Source: Tepidanaerobacter syntrophicus
Lineage (GTDB): Bacteria > Bacillota > Thermosediminibacteria > Thermosediminibacterales > Tepidanaerobacteraceae
Length of the DNA stretch: 64,000 nucleotides
Direction of reading: 5' to 3'
Assembly: GCF_001485475.2 (NCBI RefSeq)
Contig: NZ_DF977003.1
Location: forward strand, 248,001-312,000
Shown here in pieces: positions 35,959 to 46,453 of the stretch. Numbering within the stretch: position 1 is the first letter of the stretch; every line of letters begins with the position of its first letter. The notes under the pieces are model-generated. The model saw only the letters and a list, made by a program, of their open reading frames with translations, ran no database searches and was not told where the DNA came from. The translations under genes and the position numbers were made by a program.

Positions 35959-36731
35959 TTGAGAAAATAATTATAAACTGCAGCCCCTAATGCGTTATGG
36001 ACTTTTAATCCGTCAGCATTATTCTTGAGATTACTCATCATAACAACAATTATTACTTTAGTATCATTTATAAAAAATATGCCTGCATCATGTTCGATCC
36101 CGAAAAGTCCGCCTGTTTTATGAGCAAATTGAATATCCTCCGGCAAGTATAGGCTTAGTCTGTCGTTAAACTGCTGGCAAAGAAGCATATCGATCATTTC
36201 ATTTCGCGATTGAGCAGAAATATCATGGCCTTTTAGCAGTTTTACAAAAAAGTCGTATATGTCTTTAGCTGAAGTAAGATTATCTTTACCGCAAGAACGG
36301 GCCTTCATATCCATCATTTTTCTTTGAAGGCAAGTATTAGGCATTCCGAGTTTTTTAATTTCCTGATTTATAGATTCCATACCAAGATAATCAATAAGAA
36401 TATTGGTAGCGGTATTATCGCTTAAAGTTATCATTAAAGTTGCATAATCATGAAGGGAAAGGTTAAGGCCGGAGTTCATATACTGAAGCACCCCTGCCCC
36501 TGTGGTCTTATTTTCATCTTTTAGAGGAATGATTTTTTTCTTAAGGTCAATGTCTCGCCTTTCAGATTCGGCATACAGTTTCCATAAAATCCAAAGTTTT
36601 ATAATGCTTGCAGAAGACATTATCTTGTCTTCGTTTATAAAAATTTTTTCATCAGACCAGGTACTATCAATTACTACGCTACATACCCCATCGACATCTT
36701 TAATCAAATCTTGAACCGTTTCAATAAGCAA
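35952..36731 (-). CDS. Class A beta-lactamase-like serine hydrolase
   Basis: 259 aa. Has SxxK (SIIK, Ser42/Lys45), SDN (104-106) and KTGG (HKTGGLFG) in order, so the serine-hydrolase triad is complete. No signal peptide precedes the domain (TTG start, AGAAGGAGG upstream), and the class A ExxLN motif is replaced by a KDNLTSAKD-type segment, so classical lactamase activity is doubtful. It may be a cytoplasmic or non-classically placed peptidase or esterase. Confidence 0.8.
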   Translation of the reverse strand: MLIETVQDLIKDVDGVCSVVIDSTWSDEKIFINEDKIMSSASIIKLWILWKLYAESERRDIDLKKKIIPLKDENKTTGAGVLQYMNSGLNLSLHDYATLMITLSDNTATNILIDYLGMESINQEIKKLGMPNTCLQRKMMDMKARSCGKDNLTSAKDIYDFFVKLLKGHDISAQSRNEMIDMLLCQQFNDRLSLYLPEDIQFAHKTGGLFGIEHDAGIFFINDTKVIIVVMMSNLKNNADGLKVHNALGAAVYNYFLNQ

Positions 36732-36825
36732 AGCGGCAGCCTCCTTCTAAGGTAACATTACTTAATATATCATACCAGATATAATTTAAAATTAACACAA
36801 AGGCCTGAAGAAGATTTAATCAATC

Positions 36826-36853
36826 TTGAAGCCGGCAAAAGATATGGTATAAT
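36826..36853 (+). promoter_or_regulatory. Promoter of uppP
   Basis: TTGAAG (36826-36831), 16-bp spacer, TATAAT (36848-36853), 35 bp before the uppP ATG. Good match to a sigma-A promoter. Confidence 0.7.
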
Positions 36854-36888
36854 AAAAAAGATAAGGTAACACTACAAGGAGGGGCATC

Positions 36889-37695
36889 ATGAGTTTACTT
36901 CTTAAAGCTGCACTGATGGGTGTAGTTGAGGGTCTTACAGAGTTTCTTCCAATATCTTCTACAGGCCATATGATTATTGTAGGAGACTTCATAAACTTTA
37001 AAGGCGATAGCTTTTATACAATGTTTGAAATTGTTATTCAGTTGGGAGCTATCCTGGCAGTAATTTTTTATTACAGATATAAAATAATTGATTCATTAAG
37101 GCATCTTAGACCAGGCGATAGAGGTTTTAAATTATGGCTTAAAATTTTCGTCGCTTTCTTACCGGCGGCGATTATAGGCTTATTAATTAATGATATTGTA
37201 GAAAAATATCTATTTTCATCATTTACTGTTGCAATAGCATTAATAGTAGGCGGGTTTTTAATGATAGTGGCTGAAGGTATTTTTGGCCGCGGCGGTTTAA
37301 ACGACATGGATAAAGTAGATTTGAAGCAGGCTTTTATAATTGGCATAGGTCAATGCTTATCATTAATTCCCGGCATGTCAAGATCTGCATCAACTATTAT
37401 GGGCGGCATGGCAGCAGGTCTGTCGGTGAAAGCCGCAGCAGAGTTTTCATTCTTTCTTGCTATTCCGACCATGATAGCCGCTACCGCTTTTTCGCTTGCC
37501 AAGGGCTTTTCAACTACTACTTTACAGCAATTTCAGGCACTGGGCGTAGGTTTTGTAGTGTCATTTATAGTTGCACTTTTTGCCGTAGATGCCTTTCTTA
37601 CATATCTAAAACAACATTCCTTAAAACCTTTTGCGTATTATCGAATTATCTTGGGAATTGTTATGATTTTATTGATTACAACAGGTGTTATCTAG
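36889..37695 (+). CDS. uppP: Undecaprenyl-diphosphatase UppP (BacA)
   Basis: 268 aa, about eight membrane segments. Both catalytic motifs are visible: EGLTEFLPISSTGHM (15-29) and PGMSRSASTIMGG. Recycles the lipid carrier for wall synthesis and confers bacitracin tolerance. RBS AAGGAGGGG. Confidence 0.95.
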   Translation: MSLLLKAALMGVVEGLTEFLPISSTGHMIIVGDFINFKGDSFYTMFEIVIQLGAILAVIFYYRYKIIDSLRHLRPGDRGFKLWLKIFVAFLPAAIIGLLINDIVEKYLFSSFTVAIALIVGGFLMIVAEGIFGRGGLNDMDKVDLKQAFIIGIGQCLSLIPGMSRSASTIMGGMAAGLSVKAAAEFSFFLAIPTMIAATAFSLAKGFSTTTLQQFQALGVGFVVSFIVALFAVDAFLTYLKQHSLKPFAYYRIILGIVMILLITTGVI

Positions 37696-37739
37696 TATTG
37701 ACAAAGCCTTGCTGCATAAGTAGAATAAAATAAGCAACT

Positions 37740-37960
37740 GCTTTGAAAGGGAGGAGTAAAAGCTAGGTTAAAAGAGAGAAAGGTCTAGGCTGAAAGCCTT
37801 TCGAAATTAGCTTTGAATGTCGCCCTGGAGCATCCCTGACGAACAAAGAAGTAGTCATGGACGGTTTACTGCGTTAAAAGTTTAAAGTTGCCGGTATTGG
37901 AAATAAGGTGGTACCGCGAAAGCAGGTCTTTCGTCCTTTGAAGGATGAAGGACTTTTTTG
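37740..37960 (+). promoter_or_regulatory. T-box leader (Val) controlling valS
   Basis: T-box core AAGGTGGTACCGCG at 37905-37918. Terminator arms 37924-37938 and 37941-37955 pair along 15 positions and are followed by a T run ending at 37959. An AGAGA-type purine motif (AAGAGAGAAAGG) is upstream. GAATGTC at 37815-37821 offers GTC (Val) as specifier codon, consistent with valS, though I did not fold Stem I. This accounts for the 319-bp gap between uppP and valS. Confidence 0.88.
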
Positions 37961-38014
37961 ATGCTGCCGAGCGTCATAAAAAATAATTTATAGCAAATAA
38001 TAGGAGTGTGTAAG

Positions 38015-40666
38015 ATGCAAAAAGAATTACCTTCTGTCTATGATCCAAATGAAGTAGAAGATAAATGGTATAAATTTTGGGAAAGAGAAAATTTTTTTCA
38101 TGCCGAAATAGATCCGAACAAAGAACCTTTTACAATTGTTATTCCTCCGCCAAATGTAACTGGACAGCTCCATATGGGGCATGCATTAAATAATACACTG
38201 CAGGATATATTGATTAGAACTAAAAGAATGCAAGGTTATTCTGCGCTTTGGCTTCCGGGAACAGACCACGCCGGCATAGCTACTGAAGCAAAAGTTAAAG
38301 AACAATTGGCAGAGGAAGGCTTGTCTAAATATGATTTAGGAAGAGAAAAATTCTTAGAAAGAGTTTGGGCATGGAAAGAAAAGTATGGAGACAGAATTAT
38401 AACTCAGCTAAAAAAACTAGGTTCATCCTGCGACTGGTCAAGGCTCAGATTTACTATGGATGAGGGGCTTAGTAAGGCGGTCAGAGAGGTATTTGTCCGG
38501 CTTTATGAAAAGGGGTTAATATATCGGGGCGACTATATTGTAAACTGGTGTCCCACTTGTAAAACCACGCTTTCTGATATAGAAGTAGAGCACGAAGACC
38601 GAATAGATAAGCTGTATTATGTTAAATATCCGTTTAAGGATGGTTCAGGTTATATAACTGTGGCTACAACAAGACCCGAAACAATCTTAGGAGATACAGC
38701 AGTAGCCGTAAATCCCAATGATACGCACTACAAAGATGTAGTTGGAAAAACTTTAATACTACCAATTGTAAAAAGAGAAATACCTATAATTGCCGATTCT
38801 TATGTTGATATGGAGTTTGGCACAGGAGCAGTAAAAGTAACACCCGGTCATGATCCGAACGACTTTGATATGGGTGTGCGCCATAGTTTACCGATAATCA
38901 TCGTTATTGACGAAAACGGATGCATGAATGAAAAAGCAGGCAAATTTCAAGGAATGGACAGATTTGCTTGCAGAAAAGCACTTATTGACGAATTGGAGAA
39001 GGAAGGACTTTTTGAAAAAGCAGAAGATATAAGCCACAGTGTAGGACACTGCTATCGCTGTCATACTATTGTGGAGCCGGTAGTTTCTAAACAGTGGTTT
39101 GTAAAAATGGAACCGTTGGCAAAACCGGCAATTGATGTGGTAACTGAAGGTGAAGTAAAGTTTATCCCTGAAAGATTTGCAAAAATATACATGAATTGGT
39201 TGGAGAATATAAGGGACTGGTGCATATCCAGGCAGCTATGGTGGGGACACAGGATTCCCGCATGGTACTGCCGCGACTGCGGTGAGACGATAGTATCAAG
39301 AGAAGATATTAAGACATGCCCCAAGTGCGGCAGCAGCAGTGTGGAGCAAGACCCGGACGTGTTAGATACATGGTTTAGTTCAGCTCTATGGCCGTTTTCT
39401 ACTCTGGGGTGGCCAGAAGATACGCCTGATTTAGATTACTTTTATCCCACCTCTGTTTTAGTTACCGCATATGATATCATATTTTTCTGGGTAGCAAGAA
39501 TGATCTTTATGGCTATGGAGTTTATGAAGGAACCTCCTTTTGAATATGTTGTCATAACAGGTTTAATCCGCGATGCGCAAGGCAGAAAAATGAGCAAGTC
39601 ATTAGGCAATGGCATCGATCCCTTAGAAGTAATTGATAAATACGGAGCAGATACCTTGCGATTTACACTGTGCACAGGAAATGCCCCCGGCAATGATATG
39701 AGATTTTCATGGGAAAAAGTAGAGTCAAGCCGCAATTTTGCGAATAAGATTTGGAATGCATCGCGATTTGTTATAATGAATCTGGAAGATTTTACACCGG
39801 GAGAGCTTAATTTAGATAAATTAGCCTTAAAAGACCGCTGGATACTAAAGAGAATAAATGATATAACGCGCGATGTTACAGATTCACTTGAAAAATTCGA
39901 GATAGGCCTTGCGGCTCAAAAAATTTATGACTTTTTCTGGAGTGAATTTTGCGATTGGTATATTGAAATGGCAAAAATTGATTTATACGGTAAAAATGAA
40001 GAGAATAGAAGAACAACACAGCGGGTTTTAGTTGAGGTAATTGAACGAGCCTTAAAATTATTGCATCCCTTTATGCCCTTTATAACTGAAGAAATTTGGC
40101 AGCATATACCTCATGAAGGAGTAAGCATAATGGTATCCTCCTGGCCCGAATATAAAGCGGATTGGGATTTTGAAGATGCTAACGAAATGGAATTAGTAAT
40201 GGATGCCGTAAGAGGTATTAGAAATATACGCGCAGAAATGAATGTTCCTCCTGCAAAACAAGCATCTGCATTAGTCAGAATAACAAATCCCATGACAGAG
40301 CAAATACTAAGCAGTAATTTAGATATTATTTACAGTCTGGCAAAGGTATCAGAAATGGAATTTGGTAAGGAAGATCTTCAAGTCCCTCACAAAGCTGTGT
40401 CTTGTGTGATAAAAGGTGCAGAAATTTTTATTCCAATGGAAGGGCTTGTAGATTTAGATACAGAAATTGCAAGGCTCGAAAAAGAAAAATTAAATTTAGA
40501 GAAAGAAATCGAGAGGACAAGCAAAAAGTTAAGTAATCCGGGCTTTATTGAAAAAGCTCCAAAGGATATAGTTGAAAAAGAAAAGCAAAAACAAAAAGAT
40601 TATCAGGAAATGCTAGAGAAGGTGGTAGCAAGACTTGAAATGATGAAAGACATGCTGGCGGAATAG
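38015..40666 (+). CDS. valS: Valyl-tRNA synthetase
   Basis: 883 aa class I enzyme. HMGH in [16 protein letters not shown], editing domain ([17 protein letters not shown]), zinc-type CRDCG/CPKCGSS cluster, KMSKS ([11 protein letters not shown]) and the C-terminal coiled coil ([20 protein letters not shown]). ATG 38015 is preferred, with GGAG 9 bp upstream; the frame extends to a GTG at 38006. Controlled by the T-box. Confidence 0.97.
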   Translation: MQKELPSVYDPNEVEDKWYKFWERENFFHAEIDPNKEPFTIVIPPPNVTGQLHMGHALNNTLQDILIRTKRMQGYSALWLPGTDHAGIATEAKVKEQLAEEGLSKYDLGREKFLERVWAWKEKYGDRIITQLKKLGSSCDWSRLRFTMDEGLSKAVREVFVRLYEKGLIYRGDYIVNWCPTCKTTLSDIEVEHEDRIDKLYYVKYPFKDGSGYITVATTRPETILGDTAVAVNPNDTHYKDVVGKTLILPIVKREIPIIADSYVDMEFGTGAVKVTPGHDPNDFDMGVRHSLPIIIVIDENGCMNEKAGKFQGMDRFACRKALIDELEKEGLFEKAEDISHSVGHCYRCHTIVEPVVSKQWFVKMEPLAKPAIDVVTEGEVKFIPERFAKIYMNWLENIRDWCISRQLWWGHRIPAWYCRDCGETIVSREDIKTCPKCGSSSVEQDPDVLDTWFSSALWPFSTLGWPEDTPDLDYFYPTSVLVTAYDIIFFWVARMIFMAMEFMKEPPFEYVVITGLIRDAQGRKMSKSLGNGIDPLEVIDKYGADTLRFTLCTGNAPGNDMRFSWEKVESSRNFANKIWNASRFVIMNLEDFTPGELNLDKLALKDRWILKRINDITRDVTDSLEKFEIGLAAQKIYDFFWSEFCDWYIEMAKIDLYGKNEENRRTTQRVLVEVIERALKLLHPFMPFITEEIWQHIPHEGVSIMVSSWPEYKADWDFEDANEMELVMDAVRGIRNIRAEMNVPPAKQASALVRITNPMTEQILSSNLDIIYSLAKVSEMEFGKEDLQVPHKAVSCVIKGAEIFIPMEGLVDLDTEIARLEKEKLNLEKEIERTSKKLSNPGFIEKAPKDIVEKEKQKQKDYQEMLEKVVARLEMMKDMLAE

Positions 40667-40704
40667 GTACTGCTGAATTTTGCCAAAATAGAAGGGGAGA
40701 ATAT

Positions 40705-42141
40705 ATGCTGAATTACAATCAGGCATTAGATTTTATCCACGGTTTAAATGCTTTTGGAACAAAATTAGGTCTTGAGAATATCACAAAGCTCTTAGAGATT
40801 TTAGGGAATCCACATAAAGATATGAAAATAATTCATGTTGCCGGCACTAATGGAAAAGGATCTACATGCGCTATGATAGATTCTATCCTAAGGTCCGATG
40901 GCTACAAAGTTGGACTTTACACTTCTCCATATTTGGAAGTTTTTAACGAGAGAATACAAGTTAATGGAAAAAACATATCTGATGACGATCTTGCAAGACT
41001 TACAGACAAGGTGCAAAAAGCAGTTTTTTATATGAGAGAAAATAACATAGGTTCTCCTACTGAATTCGAGGTCGTTACTGCAATAGGCTTTTTATATTTT
41101 TATGAACAGGCCGTAGATTTTCTTGTACTGGAAGTGGGGATGGGCGGCAGGCTGGATGCTACAAATGTTGTAACTCCTTTGGTCAGCGTCATAACTCCTA
41201 TCAGTTTTGATCATCAAGAGTATCTAGGTAATACACTTTCTGCTATTGCAAAAGAAAAATGCGGTATTATAAAGCCCGGAGTTCCTGTAGTTACAAGCCC
41301 TCAAGAACCTGAAGCACTGCAGGTAATAGAAGAGACATGTAAAAACTTAAATTGCAGGTTGCTTAAGGTAATTGGTGAAGAAAGTATCAGCAAAGATTTC
41401 GACTTACATGATACTGCAACTTACAAATTAGTAAGCGATAATGATGATGGCCTGATTTTTGATTTAAAGACCCCTGCGGAAGAGTTTAAAAATCTTGAAA
41501 TTCATTTAATAGGGAGACACCAGTTAAGCAATGCTGCAACTGCCGTTACTGCAGTTGATGTTCTGAATGTGTATGGAATTGATATAAAGCGCGAAGCTAT
41601 ATATGCAGGACTTAAGAATGCAAGGTGGCCGGGAAGGCTGGAAAGAATCTCACAAAAACCGCTGATTTTAATTGACGGGGCCCATAATATAGCAGGAATA
41701 AAAACTTTAAAAGATGCTTTAATAAGATATTATAAAGATAAGAAAAAGATTCTAGTCTTAGGTATTTTAAAAGATAAAGACTATAAAGAAATGCTAAAGG
41801 AAATAGTTCCGATTGCGGATATGGTAATAACTACAGCACCGCTTAGCCCTAGAGCTCTCAACGCTTCAGAACTGGCTTGCACTATTTGCGAAATGCTTGA
41901 TGAAAAGACAATAGAAATAAATGATAATGACCGCCAATATATATTACCGGGTAAAGTACCTGCGGAAATTCCTATATATTCCAGAGAAAAGATCGAAGAT
42001 GCTCTAAACCTTGCCTTATCACTTATAAATTCTAAAGAAGATATGATTGTTTTTGCAGGTTCACTTTATATGATAGGCTATGTAAGAACTTTAATAAAAG
42101 ACAGATTGGCTTCAGATACAATGACTTCAAAAATAATATAA
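40705..42141 (+). CDS. folC: Folylpolyglutamate / dihydrofolate synthase FolC
   Basis: 478 aa, slightly long for the family (about 430). Mur-ligase-like ATP site GTNGKGSTCAM, FNERIQVNG, the EVGMGGRLDATNVV motif and the C-terminal DGAHN motif. Adds glutamates to folates. RBS AGGGGAG. The valS-folC order is common in Firmicutes. Confidence 0.93.
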   Translation: MLNYNQALDFIHGLNAFGTKLGLENITKLLEILGNPHKDMKIIHVAGTNGKGSTCAMIDSILRSDGYKVGLYTSPYLEVFNERIQVNGKNISDDDLARLTDKVQKAVFYMRENNIGSPTEFEVVTAIGFLYFYEQAVDFLVLEVGMGGRLDATNVVTPLVSVITPISFDHQEYLGNTLSAIAKEKCGIIKPGVPVVTSPQEPEALQVIEETCKNLNCRLLKVIGEESISKDFDLHDTATYKLVSDNDDGLIFDLKTPAEEFKNLEIHLIGRHQLSNAATAVTAVDVLNVYGIDIKREAIYAGLKNARWPGRLERISQKPLILIDGAHNIAGIKTLKDALIRYYKDKKKILVLGILKDKDYKEMLKEIVPIADMVITTAPLSPRALNASELACTICEMLDEKTIEINDNDRQYILPGKVPAEIPIYSREKIEDALNLALSLINSKEDMIVFAGSLYMIGYVRTLIKDRLASDTMTSKII

Positions 42142-42158
42142 CTATCGCTTAAAAGTTA

Positions 42159-42238
42159 AGAGCAGCTACTGATTGGACTGTCTAATTTCCTGTCTACTGA
42201 ACAGAGAAAAGAATCCAAATTTAGCTGCTCTTTTTTTA
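42159..42238 (+). terminator. Terminator of folC with a long, structured apical region
   Basis: AGAGCAGCTA (42159-42168) pairs exactly with TAGCTGCTCT (42222-42231), followed by seven or more T. The 53-nt apical region is unusually large for a terminator and holds further short complementarities (CTGT/ACAG). The 110 bp beyond it, to the convergent permease gene, shows nothing I can name. Confidence 0.75.
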
Positions 42239-42347
42239 TTACTATTTCGTTTTTAATGCAACTTTTTTCAAGGGCAGCGCCCTAATCCGAAGTAAAGTTT
42301 TGTTATTCTTGTTACAGCAGAATCACAACTAAAGGGTTACAAAAGTT

Positions 42348-43715
42348 TTATTGCCGCCTTAAAGCTTCAATAGGAGGAACAGATGATGCCGAAATCGCAG
42401 GATAGATTCCAAACAAGAGTCCGGAAGTCAGTGCCACAGTTACCGCAATTTTTATTGCCTCAAAGCTGATTGCAGTTTCAAAACCGTAACGGCTAAAAAC
42501 ATTTAGCCCCCAAATACCGCCTGCAGTGCCTGCTATAGCGCCAATTCCACTTACGTAAAGTGCCTCTAACAAGAACTGAATCAACAAGTCTATTTGCTTT
42601 GCACCTAAAGCACGACGCACGCCTATTTCTTGAGTACGTTCTGTGACCGCCACAAGCATAATGTTCATTATTCCAAGTCCGCCAACCAGTAGTGATACTG
42701 CCGCTATACCGCCGAGCAATAAAGTCATAACACGATTAGCCTGATCTGCTTCTTGGACTAACTGGTTAAGATTTGTGATTGTGATTAAATCTTCACTACC
42801 GGCTATTAATGGAATTTGTGTTGATTCTTCCCCGCTATTGCCTTCCGGAATGGCTTCTTCAGTTGGTGAAGACATACTACCGGCTTCGCCGTTCAAACCT
42901 TCTTCTGTGCCGCTTTCGTTTTCGCTCGGAGACAAGGTTGTTGGCGCACTTTGATCCAGCCCCAGTTTTCTTTTAAATATTCGCCCTAGCTGGACTACGG
43001 CAAGATCTGCTTTTGCAGGGCTTTCAGCCTTGCCCCAGATTTCTGCAACGGTTTTTTTATCCGCAATTTTTAGTGCAGTAGTATAAGGTATCACTAGTTT
43101 GTCATCAATGCCATCGGCCTTTCCGATGCCTTTTGGGGCGAGTACTCCAATGATACGAAAAGTTGTCCCGTTTAAAGTTATTACTTGCCCCACCGGATTA
43201 CGACCACCCATCAAGCCCGCACCCATGTTATAGCCTAGCACCACTACTGGAGACCTCTGGGCTACATGAAGCTCTGTAAAAAAGTGCCCCGAAACTAAAT
43301 CATTATCTCTTATCTTCGGAAAATCACTATTTACACCTAATATATCCACTGTTCCTCTTGCGCGCCTCCAACGCATTACAGCTTTTGTAGGAACAACAGG
43401 TGTTGCCATGTCCATGCCATCCACTCTTTCTACCAAATCCTTTACATCATCAGGATCAAATTCAACAGATGGATCGTTTGCCTTTATGTCGATGACATTT
43501 GAGCCTAAACTTTCAAATTGTGCCACAACAGCCTGCCTTGCGCCTTCTCCTATCCCCATGAGGCTTACCACAGAAGCCACACCAATTGCAACGCCAAGAA
43601 CGGTAAGAGCCGAGCGCATCGGATGCACTAAGATACCATGGGCTGCCATTTTTGCAGCAAACCAAAAGCGGGTCAAAGCAGAGAGCAATCGAGATGTTTT
43701 TTGCATATTATTCAC
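42348..43715 (-). CDS. MacB-like ABC transporter permease
   Basis: 455 aa. One N-terminal membrane helix (about 30-52), a large extracytoplasmic MacB_PCD domain and three C-terminal helices with the MLVAVTERTQEIGVRRALGA motif. It lacks the fused ATPase of E. coli MacB; that is the separate gene at 45479. An insert rich in Ser, Glu, Gly and Pro (about residues 255-305) breaks the extracytoplasmic domain. It overlaps the adaptor gene by 4 bp. Confidence 0.9.
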   Translation of the reverse strand: MNNMQKTSRLLSALTRFWFAAKMAAHGILVHPMRSALTVLGVAIGVASVVSLMGIGEGARQAVVAQFESLGSNVIDIKANDPSVEFDPDDVKDLVERVDGMDMATPVVPTKAVMRWRRARGTVDILGVNSDFPKIRDNDLVSGHFFTELHVAQRSPVVVLGYNMGAGLMGGRNPVGQVITLNGTTFRIIGVLAPKGIGKADGIDDKLVIPYTTALKIADKKTVAEIWGKAESPAKADLAVVQLGRIFKRKLGLDQSAPTTLSPSENESGTEEGLNGEAGSMSSPTEEAIPEGNSGEESTQIPLIAGSEDLITITNLNQLVQEADQANRVMTLLLGGIAAVSLLVGGLGIMNIMLVAVTERTQEIGVRRALGAKQIDLLIQFLLEALYVSGIGAIAGTAGGIWGLNVFSRYGFETAISFEAIKIAVTVALTSGLLFGIYPAISASSVPPIEALRRQ

Positions 43716-45445
43716 TCCCCGCTGGTTGCCGGCACTTTTTTACTATCTGTACCGTTTTTATCCTTTGTGCCGCTATTGTCACCATTTTTTTCTTCATCAT
43801 TAGAAGGAATGATAGAATCCTTATTACCTATATGCTGACTTGGCAACAAATCTGCACTGCTTCCGGTTATCACAAGTTGGCCTTCCTCTAAACCGCTTTT
43901 TACTTCAGCTACTTTGTCATTCATTAAACCAAGCTTTACCGGTATTGCTTTTGTTGTTCCATCCGGATTCAAAACTTCCACCTTCTGAATGCCATCTTCT
44001 TCAAATACTGCTTCTAGCGGAACAAGAAGGACATTTTTTGCACTTCCGGAGTCTATATAGCCTCTGGCTTGCATACCGGGCCTTAAATTTGGACCGCCTT
44101 TTACTGCAATATCTACAGCAAATTTAGTAATCCCTTTAGAATCTTGACCCATTGTATCAACGTGTATAACTTCACCTTCAAAAGTTTCATTAGGGAGGGC
44201 ATCGACTGTGACTTTAACCGGGGAACCTTGTTTTATCATTAATACATCGATATCGTCAACTTCTGCCCATAAGTCCATGTCACTTGTATTAAATACATAT
44301 CCCATCCAATCTCCGGAATTGACTTGAGCTCCTATCTGGGTTTCCCAGCTTGCTATAATACCATCCATCGGAGCTCTGACCTCGGTTTGACCCATTTGAG
44401 AGTAAAGCTGAGAAAGTTCAAATTCTTTTTCACGCACCTTATCTAACTGCTCCTGGATAGATTTTTGAACATCAGAGCCTGCAAGAGATACAATAGGATC
44501 GCCTTTTTTAACAGCCTGCATTTCTTTGACATAGACTTGGGTTGCTATTGCTTCAACCGTTGATAAAACCCTTTCTTCTTTAACAAAACCTGCAACAGTA
44601 GTAGGATTTGCAAACCATGATACTCTGGTAGCATTATTTTCGTCTAAAGGAATTCCTACGTAGACTGCAAGTCCTGGTTTTACCAAACCCGGATTTTTAC
44701 CTTCTACAGTTATAATATATACAAAACCCTTAGCAGGATTTTCTTCGTCGCCATCGGGAATTGGGTTAGGATTTATATCTGTTACATTTCCGTAATATAT
44801 ACCGTCAAAAGCAGAAAATCTCAAAGCAAGCTTTTGACCGAGCTTTACTCTGCTAAATTCGTCGGCGTAAAGTTTTGCATCTATTTTAAAGTGAGAATCA
44901 TCCACTATTCTTGCCACGATATTACCTTGCTTTACTTCTTGACTTTCAGCTACTGAAAGGCCGGATACTCTTCCATCGATTGGTGCTCTCAAGATTACAC
45001 CCTGGGAAGGATTTATTTCGGATAAATTTTCCGGAGGAAGACCGGTCAAATCAGATAAAAACTTTTTTGCGCTTTCCAGTTCGTCCTGAGCATTTTTGAT
45101 TTTACTTTGAAGTTCGGGAGCTGCAAGCCTTGCAATGACTTGACCCATTTTAACCTCAGTGCCTTCTTCGGCTAAAATTTCAACTAGAGTATATTGAATA
45201 TTACTTGATGATACGTCATAATAATTGCGCATGCCCGGAGCCTGTATACTTCCACTCCTTGAAGGATTCAAAGGGCCTGTTACATTTACACCGACGCTTA
45301 TATCACCTTTTGTTACAGGTTTAGTAGAATAAATCGGTCCCTGGGACTCTTCTTTCGGCGGAGGTAAAAGCTCTTTATAGGCGTAAAATCCCCCTCCCAT
45401 TACAATAACTACAATCAATGCAATCGTTAAAATGCGCTGCGCCAT
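43712..45445 (-). CDS. HlyD/MacA-like efflux adaptor with duplicated lipoyl/beta-barrel unit
   Basis: 577 aa, against about 370-420 for MacA-type adaptors. After a membrane anchor (1-22) there are two adaptor units. Unit 1: VTKGDISVGVNVTG, GTEVKMGQVIARL, LRAPIDGRVSGL. Unit 2: ERVLSTVEAIATQVYV, AVKKGDPIVSLAG, VRAPMDGIIASW and a barrel that runs to the membrane-proximal domain. A disordered Asp/Lys/Asn-rich tail ends the protein. It should link the permease to the wall or to substrate outside the membrane. Confidence 0.88.
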   Translation of the reverse strand: MAQRILTIALIVVIVMGGGFYAYKELLPPPKEESQGPIYSTKPVTKGDISVGVNVTGPLNPSRSGSIQAPGMRNYYDVSSSNIQYTLVEILAEEGTEVKMGQVIARLAAPELQSKIKNAQDELESAKKFLSDLTGLPPENLSEINPSQGVILRAPIDGRVSGLSVAESQEVKQGNIVARIVDDSHFKIDAKLYADEFSRVKLGQKLALRFSAFDGIYYGNVTDINPNPIPDGDEENPAKGFVYIITVEGKNPGLVKPGLAVYVGIPLDENNATRVSWFANPTTVAGFVKEERVLSTVEAIATQVYVKEMQAVKKGDPIVSLAGSDVQKSIQEQLDKVREKEFELSQLYSQMGQTEVRAPMDGIIASWETQIGAQVNSGDWMGYVFNTSDMDLWAEVDDIDVLMIKQGSPVKVTVDALPNETFEGEVIHVDTMGQDSKGITKFAVDIAVKGGPNLRPGMQARGYIDSGSAKNVLLVPLEAVFEEDGIQKVEVLNPDGTTKAIPVKLGLMNDKVAEVKSGLEEGQLVITGSSADLLPSQHIGNKDSIIPSNDEEKNGDNSGTKDKNGTDSKKVPATSGE

Positions 45446-45478
45446 ATTAATATAACCCCCAAATATATTATTAAATTT

Positions 45479-46177
45479 TTATATAGTTACATTTGCAACA
45501 TTTTCTATATGTTCAATCTTGCCGTCTTTTAAGTGAAATATTGTATGACCGTATTCAGCCACACTTTTTTCATGCGTAACTTGAATAACAGTAATTCCCC
45601 TTTTTGTATTTAAATCTTGAAAAATTGCCATTATGCTTTCACTATTTTTGGAATCAAGCGCGCCGGTAGGTTCATCAGCTAAAAGCAATTTAGGATCACC
45701 GGCGATGGCTCTAGCGATTGCTACACGCTGCTGTTCACCTCCTGAAAGCTGAGAAGGCCTATGATAAATACGTTCTTTAAGACCGACTGCTTCCAAGGCT
45801 GCGGTTGCCCGCTTGCGCCTTGCGCTTCCGCTCAATCCCCTATAAATAAGGGGCAGCTCTACGTTTTCAATTGAATTTAAATCAGGCAGCAGATGAAAGC
45901 TTTGAAATACAAAACCTAGCAACTGGTTGCGTATATCTGCCAGCATGTTGTCGCTCATTTTTTCGACATGCCTGCCGGCAATTTCGTATGTTCCTGAAGT
46001 GGGTCGGTCTAAGCACCCTAAGATATTAAGCAATGTAGATTTACCAGAGCCTGAAGGTCCCATGATAGAGACAAATTCACCTTCTTCAATGCTCAAATTA
46101 ATGTCTTCAAGGGCGTTTATAAAGACCTGGCCGTTTTTATAACGGCGACAAATATTTTTTAGTTCAATAAGTGGCAA
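45479..46177 (-). CDS. MacB/LolD-type ABC transporter ATPase
   Basis: 232 aa. Walker [10 protein letters not shown], signature LSGGEQQR, Walker [13 protein letters not shown] and the switch His (VTHEK). First gene of the ATPase-adaptor-permease operon. TTG start with AAAGGAAGG upstream. A MacAB-like export system for a peptide, lipid or drug; the substrate is unknown. Confidence 0.92.
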   Translation of the reverse strand: MPLIELKNICRRYKNGQVFINALEDINLSIEEGEFVSIMGPSGSGKSTLLNILGCLDRPTSGTYEIAGRHVEKMSDNMLADIRNQLLGFVFQSFHLLPDLNSIENVELPLIYRGLSGSARRKRATAALEAVGLKERIYHRPSQLSGGEQQRVAIARAIAGDPKLLLADEPTGALDSKNSESIMAIFQDLNTKRGITVIQVTHEKSVAEYGHTIFHLKDGKIEHIENVANVTI

Positions 46178-46198
46178 AGCGGTACCTTCCTTTCTTAC

Positions 46199-46253
46199 TT
46201 TGCAAGTGCAAAATATTTAACTATCAGTATATAGACGATCAAAGTTATGTAAA
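46199..46253 (-). promoter_or_regulatory. Promoter and dyad of the MacAB-like operon
   Basis: On the minus strand TTTACA (46253-46248), a 16-bp spacer and TATACT (46231-46226) form a good promoter. Downstream of the start lies a perfect palindrome TTTGCA-AG-TGCAAA (46199-46212), just ahead of the ribosome site, a plausible repressor operator. The rest of the 276-bp divergent gap to the polyprenyl synthase gene is AT-rich, with no further feature I can support. Confidence 0.5.
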
Positions 46254-46453
46254 AGTTTCATACTTTGACAAGAATAAAATTTAGCCAAACAATTCTTTTT
46301 ATCATATTCAGTTTATCATACAGTAAATTCTTTACAACATACAAAATATGTTTAAGCGAAAAATACCTATTAAATTTACTATATAGACATTTATTGATAA
46401 AATATCTATACTAAAGACAGTATAAAGTGACATAATATTGTGTGGTGAAATGA

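Noticed and set aside
37353-37733. 126-residue plus-strand frame overlapping uppP
   Set aside because: It lies in another frame of a well-supported uppP gene and shows no domain.
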